From Advenella kashmirensis WT001 (GTDB lineage: Bacteria > Pseudomonadota > Gammaproteobacteria > Burkholderiales > Burkholderiaceae_B), in assembly GCF_000219915.2 (NCBI RefSeq), contig NC_017964.1, forward strand, positions 4,092,001-4,156,000: a stretch of DNA of 64,000 nt. The letters run 5' to 3'. The notes beneath the pieces were generated by a model that saw only the letters and a list, made by a program, of their open reading frames with translations, searched no databases and was not told where the DNA came from. A program made the position numbers and the translations under genes. Shown here piece after piece: positions 28,168-38,672 of the stretch. Positions within the stretch are counted from its first letter, which is position 1. Each line of letters begins with the position of its first letter.

Positions 28168-29298
28168 TTATACGACAAAGAGACGCTTGTATTCTTTGAT
28201 CGCATAACGATCGGTCATCCCGGCGATATAGTCGGCAATAGCGCGCGCCTGCCTGCGTTCATCATCGTGCCGGTAGTCTGCCGGCATCAGCCGCGGATCA
28301 TCCACAAAAGCCTTGAACAGTGATTGGACAATGGTGCTGGCCTTGTTCGCCATGCGCATCACCTTGTAGTGGCGATACAGATTATGCATGAGGAAGGATT
28401 TGAGTTCGTCTGCCTGCGTACGCATGGCGTCTGAAAACTGCAGCAACGCCGGCGCTTCTGTCACGTCTTCACGTGTCTGAATGTGATGAATGCGCAGATT
28501 GTCCCGGGTCGTGTGGGTCAGGTCAACGATCAGCGCGTTGATCATGCGCCGGATAATTTCGGCAATAAGCCGGCGCCCGGTCACGTCGGGAAACAGACGA
28601 CTCACTTCATCATGGTAGGTGGCAAACAGTTGCACCTGACGCATCTGTTCAATCGTGATCAGACCGGAACGCAGGCCGTCATCAATATCATGATTGTTAT
28701 AGGCAATTTCGTCGGCCAGATTGGCCAGTTGCGCTTCCAGGCCCGGTCGCTTTCTATCAATAAAGCGCTGCCCTACTTCGCCCAGTTGGCGTGCGTGCGA
28801 CAGCGAACAATGTTTGAGAATTCCCTCGCGGGTTTCAAAAGTCAGATTCAGGCCGTTGAACGAGGCATAGCGCTCCTCCAGCTCATCGACCACCCTCAGG
28901 CTTTGCAGATTGTGCTCGAAGCCGCCCGCCCCGGGACGCAGCGTCTGCATGGAATCGTGAAGGGCATCCTGTCCGGCGTGGCCAAATGGGGTGTGACCCA
29001 GGTCATGGGCAAGCGAGATCGCTTCGGTCAGGTCTTCGTGCAATCCCAGATTGCGCGCCACCGCCCGTGCAATTTGCGCCACTTCCAGGCTGTGGGTCAG
29101 GCGGGTACGGAATAAATCACCTTCGTGATTAACAAAAACCTGTGTTTTATATTCGAGCCGGCGAAAGGCCCCGCTATGGATGATGCGGTCACGATCCCGC
29201 TGGAAAGGGTCGCGCGCCGGGTCGGCATCTTCCTGATGCTGCCGCCCCCTGGAGTGGGCAGGATGGGTCGCGTAGGGCGCTAGCGTGGTCACTGTCAT
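28168..29298 (-). CDS. dgt: Deoxyguanosinetriphosphate triphosphohydrolase-like protein
   Basis: 376-residue HD-superfamily phosphohydrolase that would cleave dNTPs to deoxynucleoside and triphosphate. Metal ligands are visible as [19 protein letters not shown] (first His) and [19 protein letters not shown] (His-Asp pair), with a later Asp in [16 protein letters not shown]. The N-terminus [28 protein letters not shown] is typical of the group-2 Dgt-like family. Its ATG lies 3 bp after the aroB stop, so it is translationally linked to aroB-aroK, as in other betaproteobacteria. Confidence 0.93.
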   Translation of the reverse strand: MTVTTLAPYATHPAHSRGRQHQEDADPARDPFQRDRDRIIHSGAFRRLEYKTQVFVNHEGDLFRTRLTHSLEVAQIARAVARNLGLHEDLTEAISLAHDLGHTPFGHAGQDALHDSMQTLRPGAGGFEHNLQSLRVVDELEERYASFNGLNLTFETREGILKHCSLSHARQLGEVGQRFIDRKRPGLEAQLANLADEIAYNNHDIDDGLRSGLITIEQMRQVQLFATYHDEVSRLFPDVTGRRLIAEIIRRMINALIVDLTHTTRDNLRIHHIQTREDVTEAPALLQFSDAMRTQADELKSFLMHNLYRHYKVMRMANKASTIVQSLFKAFVDDPRLMPADYRHDDERRQARAIADYIAGMTDRYAIKEYKRLFVV

Positions 29299-29301
29299 GC
29301 T

Positions 29302-30433
29302 TTATGCCTGGGTGCCGGCCATATCGGAAACCTGAGCTGCGCGACGACCGATGGCAATATCGCCGACCGTCTCGCTGAGCGTTTCCTGAACCTGCTTTAA
29401 TGGAGCAGCCTGAACCACCGCCTGGCCGATTGCCGGCATGAGTACATAACGTATTTCGCCGCCTCGGTTTTTTTATCGCCCTGCATCAGGTCAAGCCACG
29501 TGCTCTCCCCCAGATCCGGCGCAATATCCGGACAGCCGATGGCGTGCACCAGCGCGCGTACCCTCGCGATATCGGTTTCAGGCAGGCCCAGCACCTTGCC
29601 CGAGAGCACGGCAGCCTGAACCAGCCCGCAGGCCACTGCCTCACCATGCAGCCAGGTGCCAAACCCCAGACCTGCCTCGATCGCATGACCGAAAGTGTGG
29701 CCCAGGTTAAGGATGGCGCGCAGACCGGTTTCCTTTTCATCTTCTGAGACGACCTGCGCCTTGAGCTCACAGCAGCGTGCGATGGCATAGGCCAGCGCGT
29801 CTGCATCAAGCGCCACCAGTTGCGCGACATTGCTTTCGCACCATTCAAAAAACGTACGGTCCATGATCAGACCGTATTTGATCACTTCAGCCAGTCCGGC
29901 CGACACTTCGCGGGCCGGCAGGGTGCGCAGGACATTGATGTCGATATCGACACTGATGGCTGATAGAAGGCGCCGATCATGTTTTTGCCCAGCGGATGAT
30001 TGACCGCGGTTTTGCCGCCCACCGAGGAGTCGACCTGGGCAAGCAGCGTTGTCGGAATCTGCATGTAGCGAATGCCACGCATATAGGTCGCTGCCGCAAA
30101 CCCGGACATATCGCCGATGACACCACCGCCCAGCGCCAGCACGACGGCGCGGCGGTCCAGTTTTTCGCTCAGCATGCGATCGTAAATGGTATTGAGCGTA
30201 TCCAGTGATTTGAAGGATTCGCCATCAGGCACAATGATGGTGAGCACCGGTTTGTTCAGGCCGGCCAGTGCCTGGCGCAATGCGTCTCCGTACAGCCCGT
30301 CAACGACAGGATTGCTGATGATGACCAGCCGCGTTGCATTGGCCGGGACCGATTCGGCAATATGCTGCAGGCGCCCCGGCGCAATGTGAATGGGGTATTG
30401 TCCGGCAGATGTAGCGACGTTAACTGGGGCCAT
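29302..30433 (-). CDS. aroB: 3-dehydroquinate synthase (frame broken near 29962 and 29465)
   Basis: Second step of the shikimate pathway; NAD and Zn enzyme converting DAHP to 3-dehydroquinate. The first segment contains [34 protein letters not shown], and [34 protein letters not shown]. The second, one frame over, has [19 protein letters not shown] and [26 protein letters not shown], with the zinc histidines. The third holds the C-terminus ([17 protein letters not shown]), ending at 29302. Each break needs one added base; the repaired length is 377. The ATG overlaps the aroK stop. A functional enzyme is expected, since there is no sign of decay in the motifs. Confidence 0.94.
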
Positions 30434-31008
30434 CAGATTCTTTCACCTCGTTGTTGATAATCTTTCAATAGACGGTCAATCGCGTCAAGTACCGTATTGA
30501 TGGAGCCGTGGCTGGTTTCGATGGTGAAATCGGCCAGGCTTTCATAAATGGGTTCGCGCTGTTTTAACAGTTCTACGATACGCGCTTTAGGATTGGCCGT
30601 CAGCAGCATGGGGCGATTTTTATCCTTTGCGACTCGCCGAAAGAGCTCGTCGCTGCCCGCCTTCAGGTACAACACGATACCGCGTGCGCGCAGCAGTTCC
30701 TGATTTTCGGGCGCCACAACGGCGCCACCGCCGGTGGCCAGGACCACATCGCGCCGCAAGGTGATCTCCTGCAGTACCTGGGTTTCCCGACGCCGGAAAC
30801 CGGCTTCGCCTTCGATATCGAAGATGGTTGGAATACTGACCCCGCAACGGGCCTCGAGTTCGTGATCAAGATCAAGAAACTCGCGACCCAGCGAGCGGGC
30901 CAAGCCTCGGCCGATGGTTGTTTTGCCGGCGCCCATCATGCCGATAAGGAAAATGGGCGCCTGACCGGTGTGGCGGACATGGGAATTGTCCTGTTCTGTA
31001 TGCTGCAT
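30433..31008 (-). CDS. aroK: Shikimate kinase
   Basis: 191 residues. P-loop GMMGAGKTTIGRGLARSLG near residue 22, then DLDHELEARCGVSIPTIFDIEGEAGFRRRE (shikimate-binding Asp/Arg), ATGGGAVVAPENQELL, and the lid KDKNRPMLLTANP. It phosphorylates shikimate with ATP. I start at the ATG at 31008 because the long in-frame extension upstream (to 31146) is not family-like; a purine-rich GGGAG lies about 18 bases upstream, so the start is not firmly fixed. It overlaps aroB by a few bases and is divergent from mrcA. Confidence 0.93.
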   Translation of the reverse strand: MQHTEQDNSHVRHTGQAPIFLIGMMGAGKTTIGRGLARSLGREFLDLDHELEARCGVSIPTIFDIEGEAGFRRRETQVLQEITLRRDVVLATGGGAVVAPENQELLRARGIVLYLKAGSDELFRRVAKDKNRPMLLTANPKARIVELLKQREPIYESLADFTIETSHGSINTVLDAIDRLLKDYQQRGERI

Positions 31009-31208
31009 GTACGTAAAAAGGTTTTTCTCCCGGTTACGCCGGGGCGTGAAAAATACAGACGTTCTATGACAGTTGTCAAAGAAATGACACCATGTTTTCA
31101 AGGATTTGTCGTTTATTTGTTGCAACATAGCACATGTACACCACACAGCACAATTCAGTTACAGAAAGAGCCGAAAAATTCAGCTTTTCCTGCTAGAAGG
31201 TATTAAAA

Positions 31209-33670
31209 TTGCCTGCGATGAGTACACGTAAACCCAACTCCCCTCGTAAAACTGTGCAGCGCCCGAGCGCAGGCTCGCGCATAGGCCGGTTCCTTTTTCA
31301 ATCCGTCATATTCTGCATTGGCCTCGGGCTTTGCGGTTTGTTGCTGGGTACCCTTGCCGTTGCGCTGACTTGGCCGAATCTGCCGGATCTGAAGGCGATG
31401 ACCGATTATCGCCCGCGGGTGCCGTTGCGCGTGTACACGGCAGATAAAGTCCTGCTGGCCGAATACGGCGAAGAGCGACGTAACGTCTTGCGCTTCAATG
31501 AAATTCCGGATGTTATGAAACAGGCTTTGCTGGCGGCAGAAGATGATAACTTCTACAGTCATGGCGGGGTCGACTGGTCTGGCGTGGGTCGTGCAGTTAT
31601 TGCCAACCTGGTTTCCGGCGCCAAATCACAGGGCGCCAGCACGATTACCATGCAGGTTGCACGAAACTTCTACCTGTCCTCGGAAAAATCCTTCATCCGT
31701 AAGTTCTACGAACTGATGCTCACCTACAAGATCGAACAGAACCTGAGCAAGGAACAGATCCTTGAGCTATATCTGAACCAGATCTACCTGGGGCATCGTT
31801 CCTATGGTTTTGCCGCCGCTTCCCGCACATACTACGGCAAGCCGCTGTCAGAGGTTACCATTGCCGAAGCCGCCCTGCTGGCCGGTATTCCCAAGGCGCC
31901 TTCCCGCTTCAATCCGCGCGCAAACATGAAACGTGCTGTCGCACGTCAGCATTACGTGCTCGATCGCATGGAAATGCTGGGATACATTACACCCGAACAG
32001 CATCAGCAGGCCATGGCGCAGAAAATCGTCCTGCGTGACAATACGCAGGAAACACCGGAAACCAACATTGCCCGTCATGGCCAGTACGTTGCAGAACTGG
32101 CCAGGCAGCTCATGTACAACGTTTACAAAGACAATGTATACGGGCGTGGCCTGAGTGTTTACACGACCATCCGCTCGGAAGACCAGGAAGTGGCCTATCA
32201 TGCGGTACGCGAAGGCATCATGTCGTATACGCGAAGAAAACCGTATCCCGGACCGGCGGCTCAGGTTGATCTGCCTGAAGGGATCGAGAATGATACGGAA
32301 CGGTTTGATATTGCCCTTGAAGAAATCCGCAATAAATACCGCGACAGCGATGACCTGGTGACAGCCGTGGTGCTCTCGTCCAGCGCCACCAAAGTGGTCG
32401 CCGCGCGCACGCCGGAACAGATCTATGAATTGAGCGGCAAGTCTTTGGGCTATGTGAAACGGGCCCTGGTCAAAACCGGACCGGTTTCCCGTCGGATCCA
32501 GCGTGGTTCAGTCATTTATCTGCAGAAAGTGGACGACACCTGGACGATTATCAATATGCCGACGGTCGAAGGCGCGTTCATTTCCCTGAACCCGCAAAAT
32601 GGCGCCATCGAATCGATGATCGGCGGGTTCGACTTCAACCGGGGCGATTTCAATCGCGTCACCCAGGCCTGGCGCCAGCCCGGTTCTACCTTCAAGCCCT
32701 TCGTGTATGCAGCCGGTCTTGAACGCGGTATTACACCCGGCACCAATATTTCGGATCAGCCTTTCATCTGAGCGCCGCGCAGACGCGTAGTAAACCCTGG
32801 AGCCCGAAGAACTACGGTAATTCGTACTCCTACAGCCAGACCATGCGCCAGGGTTTGTATAAATCCAAAAACATGATATCCATCCGCATTCTGCAAACGG
32901 TGGGTCCGGAGTTCGCCAGTGAATTCATCTCCCGCTTTGGCTTTGATCCGGCACGTCAGCCGCCCAAAAGCGCGTACCTGACCATGGCGCTGGGCGCCGG
33001 CAGCGTAACGCCGCTACAAATGGCCAGTGCCTACTCGGTGTTTGCCAACGGCGGTTATCGTATCAATCCGTACATCATTGATTCCGTTGTGGATATTGCC
33101 ACGGGACGCGTCATCATGAAGGCCCAGCCAGCCGTGGCCGGCGACGAAGCCAACCGCGTACTGGATCCCCGTACAGCCTATGTGATGAATGAACTGCTGC
33201 GCGGCGTGGCCAAATCGGGCACCGCCGCCAGAACCCAGGCCACGCTCAAACGCAATGACATTGCGGGCAAGACCGGCACCACCAACCAGTCATTTGATGC
33301 CTGGTTCGCCGGTTTTACACCCAAACTGGTAGGCATTTCCTGGCTGGGCTTTGATCAGCCCAAATCACTGGGCGACAAGGAAACCGGGGGCGGCGCGGCC
33401 ATGCCGATCTGGCTCACGTACATGCAAACCGCCCTCAAAAAAGTGCCTGTGACCCAGCCCGGCCCAATGCCTGAAGGGTTGACCAAAGTGGGTGACAACT
33501 ACTATTTCTCTGAATTTCCGCAGGGCAAGGCATTGGCTAATATAGGTGTGTCGGGCAGCGGTGCTCGGGATTCGAATGCTGCCAAACCGGCAGGCTCGCC
33601 ATCGGGTGACGCCATCGGCAAGGCCCTGGAGTCGTTCAACCCCATGGGTGGGCCACCCATACGGTTTTAA
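31209..33670 (+). CDS. mrcA: Penicillin-binding protein 1A (frame broken near 32767)
   Basis: Bifunctional peptidoglycan synthase anchored by one membrane helix (FLFQSVIFCIGLGLCGLLLGTLAVAL). The glycosyltransferase domain shows AAEDDNFYSHGGVDW, GASTITMQVARNF and LELYLNQIYLGHRSYGFAAA. The transpeptidase has the serine motif QPGSTFKPF, the SxN motif in LYKSKN and AGKTGTTN. The frame breaks near 32767, between ISDQPF and LSAAQTRSKPW; one base restores 820 residues. The frame opens with a TTG at 31209, which has AAGG eight bases upstream; an ATG three codons later is the alternative. Divergent from aroK. Confidence 0.94.
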
Positions 33671-33754
33671 GCACCCCAAATCGGTTTATGGCCCCAAAGG
33701 CAAGGATCTGATGATCTGAAGTAGCAGGCAACCGGTTTGGCCACGGATAAAAAA

Positions 33755-33791
33755 GGGTTCATGCACATCTCATGCATGAACCCCTTTTTTT
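33755..33791 (+). terminator. Rho-independent terminator of mrcA
   Basis: Perfect 11-bp stem GGGTTCATGCA / TGCATGAACCC with a 7-base loop, followed by C and T7. A run of A precedes the stem on the other side, so it may also stop the convergent cyaY transcript. Confidence 0.9.
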
Positions 33792-33918
33792 ATTGCTCTT
33801 TTTACTTCCGGGTCGCGCGGAACGATTCAACCTGCACGCGGCCTGGCATATAGATCGCCGCCACAATTGTGATCGCGGCGATATCCGGCCTGAAATACAG
33901 CGATTATGCCGCGCTGCT

Positions 33919-34248
33919 TCAGAGGGTTATGGTGAGCGCGCGACCGGTAATATCGGAAAAAATGCTGCTCAGGTTATCCTGAAGCGTCGTCCCGGTGCGT
34001 GTGTCCACCCAGTTGGTGTTATCGAACTTGTAATGAAATCCGCCGGACGGCGCGGCTACCCACATTTCCTGAAGCGGTGCCTGACTGTTGACCACGACGT
34101 GGGTTTTCTGATTGAATACGATAGTGAGTACCTGACCGCTGCGGCTGGCATCCAGGTCAATATCCAGTGTTTCAAACCAGTCGTCGGCTTGTTCATGGAT
34201 CTTGTCCAGGATGGCATCTGCGCGTGCAAGAAATTCTGATTCAGTCAT
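33919..34248 (-). CDS. cyaY: Iron donor protein CyaY (frataxin)
   Basis: 109 residues. The N-terminal acidic helix MTESEFLARADAILDKIHEQADDW is followed by a beta-sheet: DIDLDASRSGQVLTIVFNQ, VVVNSQAPLQEMWVAAPSGG, then FHYKFDNTNWVDTRTG. This is the frataxin fold that binds iron and modulates the IscS/IscU iron-sulfur machinery. I start at MTESEF (34248); the frame continues upstream but would overlap the divergent lipoprotein start. It is convergent with mrcA and divergent from lptM, as usual in betaproteobacteria. Confidence 0.95.
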   Translation of the reverse strand: MTESEFLARADAILDKIHEQADDWFETLDIDLDASRSGQVLTIVFNQKTHVVVNSQAPLQEMWVAAPSGGFHYKFDNTNWVDTRTGTTLQDNLSSIFSDITGRALTITL

Positions 34249-34283
34249 AATATGGTTCTGTAAAAAATTTAATAGGGTGTGCC

Positions 34284-34543
34284 GTGTCTGCGCCAAGTAT
34301 AAAACGCCTTTTAGCCATTATTGTAACCCTCCTTGTCGGGAGTGTGGGTTTAACGGCTTGCGGCTATAAAGCGCCACTGTATCTTCCCACTGCCGAGCAA
34401 AAACAGAAGCTGCAGGAACGTGAAGAGCGCATCAAGCCCGCAAGGCGAAGGCCGAAGCAGAAAAACAGGCGAAGCGGCAAGCGGCCAAAAACGCTGCCAC
34501 CGCGCAACCCGCTGGCGGCACCAGCTCAACTGCCGCACCGTGA
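34284..34543 (+). CDS. lptM: LPS translocon maturation chaperone LptM-like lipoprotein (frame broken near 34437)
   Basis: Small lipoprotein. The signal peptide IKRLLAIIVTLLVGSVGL is followed by the lipobox LTAC and the family motif CGYKAPLYLP. Starts with GTG at 34284, with AGGG six bases upstream. After EQKQKLQEREERIK the frame breaks near 34437. The continuing frame, RKAKAEAEKQAKRQAAKNAA, is a Lys/Ala-rich tail as in homologues and ends at a TGA at 34541. One added base gives 86 residues. LptM/YifL stabilises the LptD-LptE outer-membrane complex in E. coli. It lies between cyaY and lysA, its standard place. Confidence 0.82.
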
Positions 34544-34828
34544 TAGCGCATTGCAAGTACGCGATAAAGCGCTTGCGCTGTGAGCTGTGGCACGGTGACC
34601 TGGCGCAGTTTGATCCTTATTACTGCACGAGACAGGCCACCACAGCCCACCCAATGAAAGCGGACACGTCGCCCGCTCGGCAACGCCGACCGGTTGGGGA
34701 CCTGATAGCGTGACGTTCTTTATGCTTCTATAGTGCTTCTATAACCCAGTCATCATCTGTGCTGACCCCATTTCTGTCATCCCCGTATGACTTCACCCTT
34801 TTAATTGTTTCATTAACTACTGTTTATC

Positions 34829-36135
34829 ATGTCTGAACTGAATGCCCCGGCGGTGCACCCTTTTTTCATTACGACGGCTCGCAACTCATGGCAGAGTCGG
34901 TCTCTGTTTCCGAGCTGGCGGCACGCTACGGCACACCGCTGTACGTTTATTCCCGTGCAGCGCTCAAGGCGGCCTGGGAGTCCTACGCACAGCCGCTGAC
35001 CAATCGCAACGCACTGGTCTGTTTCGGCATGAAAGCCAATTCCAATCTGGCCGTATTGCAGCAATTTGCGCAATGGGGTAGCGGTTTCGATATCGTTTCC
35101 GGCGGCGAACTGGCCCGAGCCCTTAAAGCAGGCGCCCGCCCCGACACCATTGTCTTTTCCGGCGTGGGCAAGCAGGATTGGGAAATCAAAGCCGGACTGC
35201 AAGCAGGCGTCAAATGTTTCAATGTGGAGTCTACCGACGAGCTGGAACGCATTTCTCTTATCGCAAGCCAGCTGGGACGCACCGCGCCGGTATCACTGCG
35301 CGTGAACCCGGACGTGGACGCCAAGACCCACCCCTATATCTCCACCGGGCTGAAGGACAACAAATTTGGCATTGCAATTGAAATAGCAGCGCAGGTATAC
35401 CAGCGCGCTGCCGTCCTGCCCGGCATCCGGATCGTCGGTGTTGATTGTCATATCGGGTCTCAGATCACACAGATAGAGCCGTATCTGGATGCGCTGGAGC
35501 GCCTGCTTAATCTGATTGATACCCTGGCCGGCCTGGATATCCGGCTGGCACACCTGGACATCGGCGGTGGTCTGGGCATCCGCTATCAGGACGAAACACC
35601 CATTGCGCCAGCCTTGCTGCTGGACAAGGTGTTCGCCAGACTTGAAGAACGCGGTTATGGACATCTGCAACTGATCATGGAACCCGGGCGTTCCCTGGTT
35701 GGCAATGCCGGCATCCTGGTCACCCGGGTGCAATACCTGAAACATCACGAAAGCAAGAATTTTGCCATCGTGGATGCCGCCATGAACGACTTGCTGCGCC
35801 CGACCCTGTACGACGCCTGGCATGGGGTGCTGCCTGTTGTCAGCCCGTCGAATACACGCGACGTGAACGATGCGGCACAAGCCCGCGTGTACGATATTGT
35901 CGGTCCGATCTGCGAAAGCGGCGACTGGCTGGCGCGCGACCGCCAGTTGCAATTGCAGCAAAATGACCTGCTGGCAATCGAATCGGCCGGGGCTTATGGC
36001 TTTGTCATGTCGGGCCATTACAACACGCGGCCGCGGTGTGCAGAAGTGATGGTCGACGCGGATCAGACTTATCTGATCCGCCCCCGCGAAACCATCGAAG
36101 AACTGTTCGCTTCGGAGCAGATGCTGCCTGGTTGA
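34829..36135 (+). CDS. lysA: Diaminopimelate decarboxylase (N-terminal frame break near 34863)
   Basis: PLP enzyme for the last step of lysine synthesis. It shows TPLYVYSRAALKAAW, CFGMKANSNLAVLQQFA (PLP lysine), GSGFDIVSGGEL, CHIGSQIT, DIGGGLGIRY, EPGRSLVGNAGILVTRV, GPICESGDWLARDR, and the C-terminal ESAGAYGFVMSGHYN. From 34888 on the frame is intact (415 residues). The family N-terminus (MSELNAPAVHPF...HYDGSQLMAESV) begins at an ATG at 34829 and is joined only if one T is added to the T6 run at 34861-34866. The repaired length is 435. The in-frame ATG at 34888 is therefore probably not the true start. Downstream of lptM. Confidence 0.93.
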
Positions 36136-36176
36136 GGTTACCTGCCGCCGGCCCTTGCCCCCGGAGAATCAATCAA

Positions 36177-36208
36177 AGCGAGTGCCGCAATCCGGCATTC
36201 GCTTTTTT
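36177..36208 (+). terminator. Rho-independent terminator of lysA
   Basis: Stem AGCGAGTGCCG / CGGCATTCGCT (one G-T pair), loop CAATC, then a run of six T. It lies about 40 bp after the lysA stop. Confidence 0.85.
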
Positions 36209-36449
36209 CATTATGACAACTGGCATAGGGAATGCAGTCACGGCCATAACGCGTCCAGCGACAGATATAGCGCTGCATCTAACCTGCCCCCGCAACAACA
36301 ATCACCCGCGCGCGCGATGCGCCCATCAAACAGGCTCCGGTTGTACCGTTGGCAAGAAACAGTATCACCCCCAGGAAGCCTCCAGCGCTTTATGGGCTCC
36401 AGTTAGGTCCTTATATCCGAATATATAAATAAGAATTTTCTATTTTACG

Positions 36450-36466
36450 TATAAGAATTCCTTATA
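36450..36466. promoter_or_regulatory. Palindromic candidate operator upstream of dioxygenase/ABC operon
   Basis: TATAAG-AATTC-CTTATA, arms of six bases, 44 bp before the start of the TauD-like gene. Another CTTATAT and an ATAAATAAG element lie 20-40 bp upstream. CysB/SsuR-type LysR regulators of sulfonate genes bind AT-rich sites of this general kind; the assignment is inference. Confidence 0.4.
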
Positions 36467-36509
36467 TACAGTAGCCATATCTGATCCCCCATTTTGTCTT
36501 TGGTCATCT

Positions 36510-37427
36510 ATGTCTGCCGTCTACGCTTCACTCTCGTCTTCTCCTGTGCCTGTTGGCCAGCCCGAGTCCTCTGCATCACCTTTTGTGATACGGCCACTGG
36601 CCGCAGCGCTTGGCGCTGAGGTGCTTGATCTGAACCTTGATCAACCACTGTCCGACGAGGCATTCTCACGTATCAGGCAAGCCTTTTCGGATCACCATGT
36701 GCTGGTGTTTCGCAAGCAGGACATTACGCCGGCGCAGCATGTGCAATTTAGTCGTCGCTTCGGACCGCTGCAGATTCATGTATTGAGACAGTTCCAGTTG
36801 CCAGGCCACGAAGAAATTCTGCAAATATCCAATATCCGGGAAAACGGCAAGCCGATCGGCCTGGGCGATGCCGGCGCTTTCTGGCATTCCGATCTGTCGT
36901 ACAAGGCGGTGCCCAGTCTGGGCTCGCTGCTGCATGCCCGTGAGTTGCCCGACTCCGGCGGCGATACCCATTTTGCAAATATGCACCTGGCCTGGGAAAC
37001 CCTGCCTGCATCGCTGCAAAAAGTGTTGCTGCCGCTGAAAGCAGAGCATAGTTACATCAAGCGCTACGAAGAACAGCGCGCCAAGGCGCCGTGGCGCCCG
37101 GCACTGACGCAGGCGCAGCTGGATGAAGTGCGCCCAGTGGTCCATCCGGTAGTCACGACCCATCCTGACAATGGCCGCAAGACCCTGTTCGTAAACGAAC
37201 ACTTCACCTCGCGTATTGTCGGTCTGCCGCAGGATGAGAGTGAGGATCTGCTGCAGCAACTGTTTGCGCACAGTGTCCGTCCCGAATTCATTTATACCCA
37301 TCAATGGCAGAAGGACGATATGGTTTTCTGGGATAACCGCTCGGTCATCCATCTGGCCGGCGGCACCCCCGACGATCAGCGTCGCCGCCTGAACCGGACC
37401 ACAGTGGAAGGAACCGCGCCAGTTTGA
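36510..37427 (+). CDS. TauD/TfdA-family Fe(II)/2-oxoglutarate dioxygenase
   Basis: 305 residues. Core elements: FVIRPLAAALGAEV at ~25-38, FSDHHVLVFRKQDIT, SRRFGPLQIH, the iron-binding HSD (His126, Asp128) in GAFWHSDLSYK, the distal His in NRSVIHLAGG near residue 280, and the 2-oxoglutarate Arg in RRRLNRTTVEG. Such enzymes release sulfite from taurine or alkylsulfonates, or cleave aryloxyacetates. It is followed by an ABC importer of the sulfonate family on the same strand, so desulfonation of an imported organosulfonate is the best guess. The residue pattern alone does not distinguish taurine from other sulfonates. Confidence 0.88.
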   Translation: MSAVYASLSSSPVPVGQPESSASPFVIRPLAAALGAEVLDLNLDQPLSDEAFSRIRQAFSDHHVLVFRKQDITPAQHVQFSRRFGPLQIHVLRQFQLPGHEEILQISNIRENGKPIGLGDAGAFWHSDLSYKAVPSLGSLLHARELPDSGGDTHFANMHLAWETLPASLQKVLLPLKAEHSYIKRYEEQRAKAPWRPALTQAQLDEVRPVVHPVVTTHPDNGRKTLFVNEHFTSRIVGLPQDESEDLLQQLFAHSVRPEFIYTHQWQKDDMVFWDNRSVIHLAGGTPDDQRRRLNRTTVEGTAPV

Positions 37428-37634
37428 TCACAACTGTGTTAATACGCGATGCGGCCTGGGTCGGGTGAATCTGCCAGTTGCACCCGAACCGGTAGTCGCC
37501 TCGCTGCAGGATTGCCTGAATTGCCAACACAATAGAGCTAGCCCGTACGCCGTTCTGATCCCGCCAATAAACACGCCGCATACTCGACCGTCAATAACAA
37601 CATTTCAATCTTCACTTTATCCAGAGAGTCCATC

Positions 37635-38669
37635 ATGAGTATCAATGCTGCCAGACGCCCGTTTCGTTTTCTGTCAATGCGTACCGCAGCGCTTGCACTG
37701 GCAGCCTGGGCATTTGCCGGCACCACGGCGTATGCCGAAGGTCAGTTGCGAATCGCCGAGCAGCATGGCATCGTCTATCTGTTGCTGCAGGTTGTGCAGG
37801 ATCAGAAACTGATCGAAAAACACGGCAAGACCACGGGGCTTGAGATCAAACCCCAATGGGTCAAGCTGTCGGGCGGCGCGGCAATTAATGATGCCCTGTT
37901 GTCCGGCTCAATCGACATCGCAGGCGCCGGTGTGGGCCCGTTGCTGACCATCTGGGATAAAACTCGCGGCAAATACAATGTCAAAGGCGTCGCCTCCCTG
38001 GGCAACTTTCCGTATTATTTGATCAGCAATAATCCAGACGTTAAAACCATTGCAGATTTCAGCGATAAGGATCGCATTGCGCTGCCGGCAACAACCGTTT
38101 CGGTCCAGGCACGCATATTGCAACTGGCTGCATCCAAGCAATGGGGTAAGGAGGCGTTCAAACAGCTGGATCGGCTGACGGTGACCCTGCCGCACCCGGA
38201 AGCGACCGGCAGCATCATCAAGGGCGGCACGGAAATCAACGCCCATTTTGCCACGCCTCCCTATCAGGAACAGGAACTCAAGGGCAACAAGAACGCGCAT
38301 ATTGTTTTGAAATCCTATGACGTGCTGGGCGGACCGTCGACATCAACCGTGCTGTACGCCACAGAGAAGTTTCGCCAGGACAACCCCAAGACCTATGGCG
38401 CCTTTGTCGCGTCGCTGAAAGAAGCGGCGGCGTTTATCAAAGCCAACCCTGAAGGCGCGGCCGATGCGTATATTCGGACGGCTAAAAGCAATATCGACCG
38501 CAACTTGTTGATTGAGATCATCAGGAATCCCGATATCCAGGTCAAGCTGGCGCCGGAAAACACCTTCCCGCTGGCTCAGTTCATGGGCGATGTCGGCGCC
38601 ATCAAAAACCGCCCGGCATCCTATCAGGATTACTTTTTTGATGATGAACACAACCACAATGGCAGTTGA
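37635..38669 (+). CDS. ABC transporter substrate-binding protein, sulfonate/nitrate/taurine type
   Basis: 344-residue periplasmic protein with a signal peptide (AALALAAWAFAGTTAYA). After cleavage it reads EGQLRIAEQHGIVYLLLQVVQDQKLIEKHGK, then SGGAAINDALLSGSIDIAGAGVGPLLTIWDK, the SsuA/TauA-like pattern in which a solute slot is lined by SGS/GAG loops. The family delivers oxyanion-bearing organics (sulfonates, taurine, nitrate) to a SsuBC-type translocator. It lies 207 bp downstream of the dioxygenase and 3 bp before the ATPase gene. The gap to the dioxygenase holds no obvious terminator. Confidence 0.88.
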   Translation: MSINAARRPFRFLSMRTAALALAAWAFAGTTAYAEGQLRIAEQHGIVYLLLQVVQDQKLIEKHGKTTGLEIKPQWVKLSGGAAINDALLSGSIDIAGAGVGPLLTIWDKTRGKYNVKGVASLGNFPYYLISNNPDVKTIADFSDKDRIALPATTVSVQARILQLAASKQWGKEAFKQLDRLTVTLPHPEATGSIIKGGTEINAHFATPPYQEQELKGNKNAHIVLKSYDVLGGPSTSTVLYATEKFRQDNPKTYGAFVASLKEAAAFIKANPEGAADAYIRTAKSNIDRNLLIEIIRNPDIQVKLAPENTFPLAQFMGDVGAIKNRPASYQDYFFDDEHNHNGS

Positions 38670-38672
38670 AAT

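Larger units (their letters stand above)
36136..36509. other. Intergenic region with lysA terminator and AT-rich promoter
   Basis: 374 bp. The left part carries the lysA terminator. The middle holds no recognisable gene. The right part (36408-36475) is very AT-rich and contains repeated TATAAG/CTTATA elements upstream of the dioxygenase gene. Confidence 0.6.
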
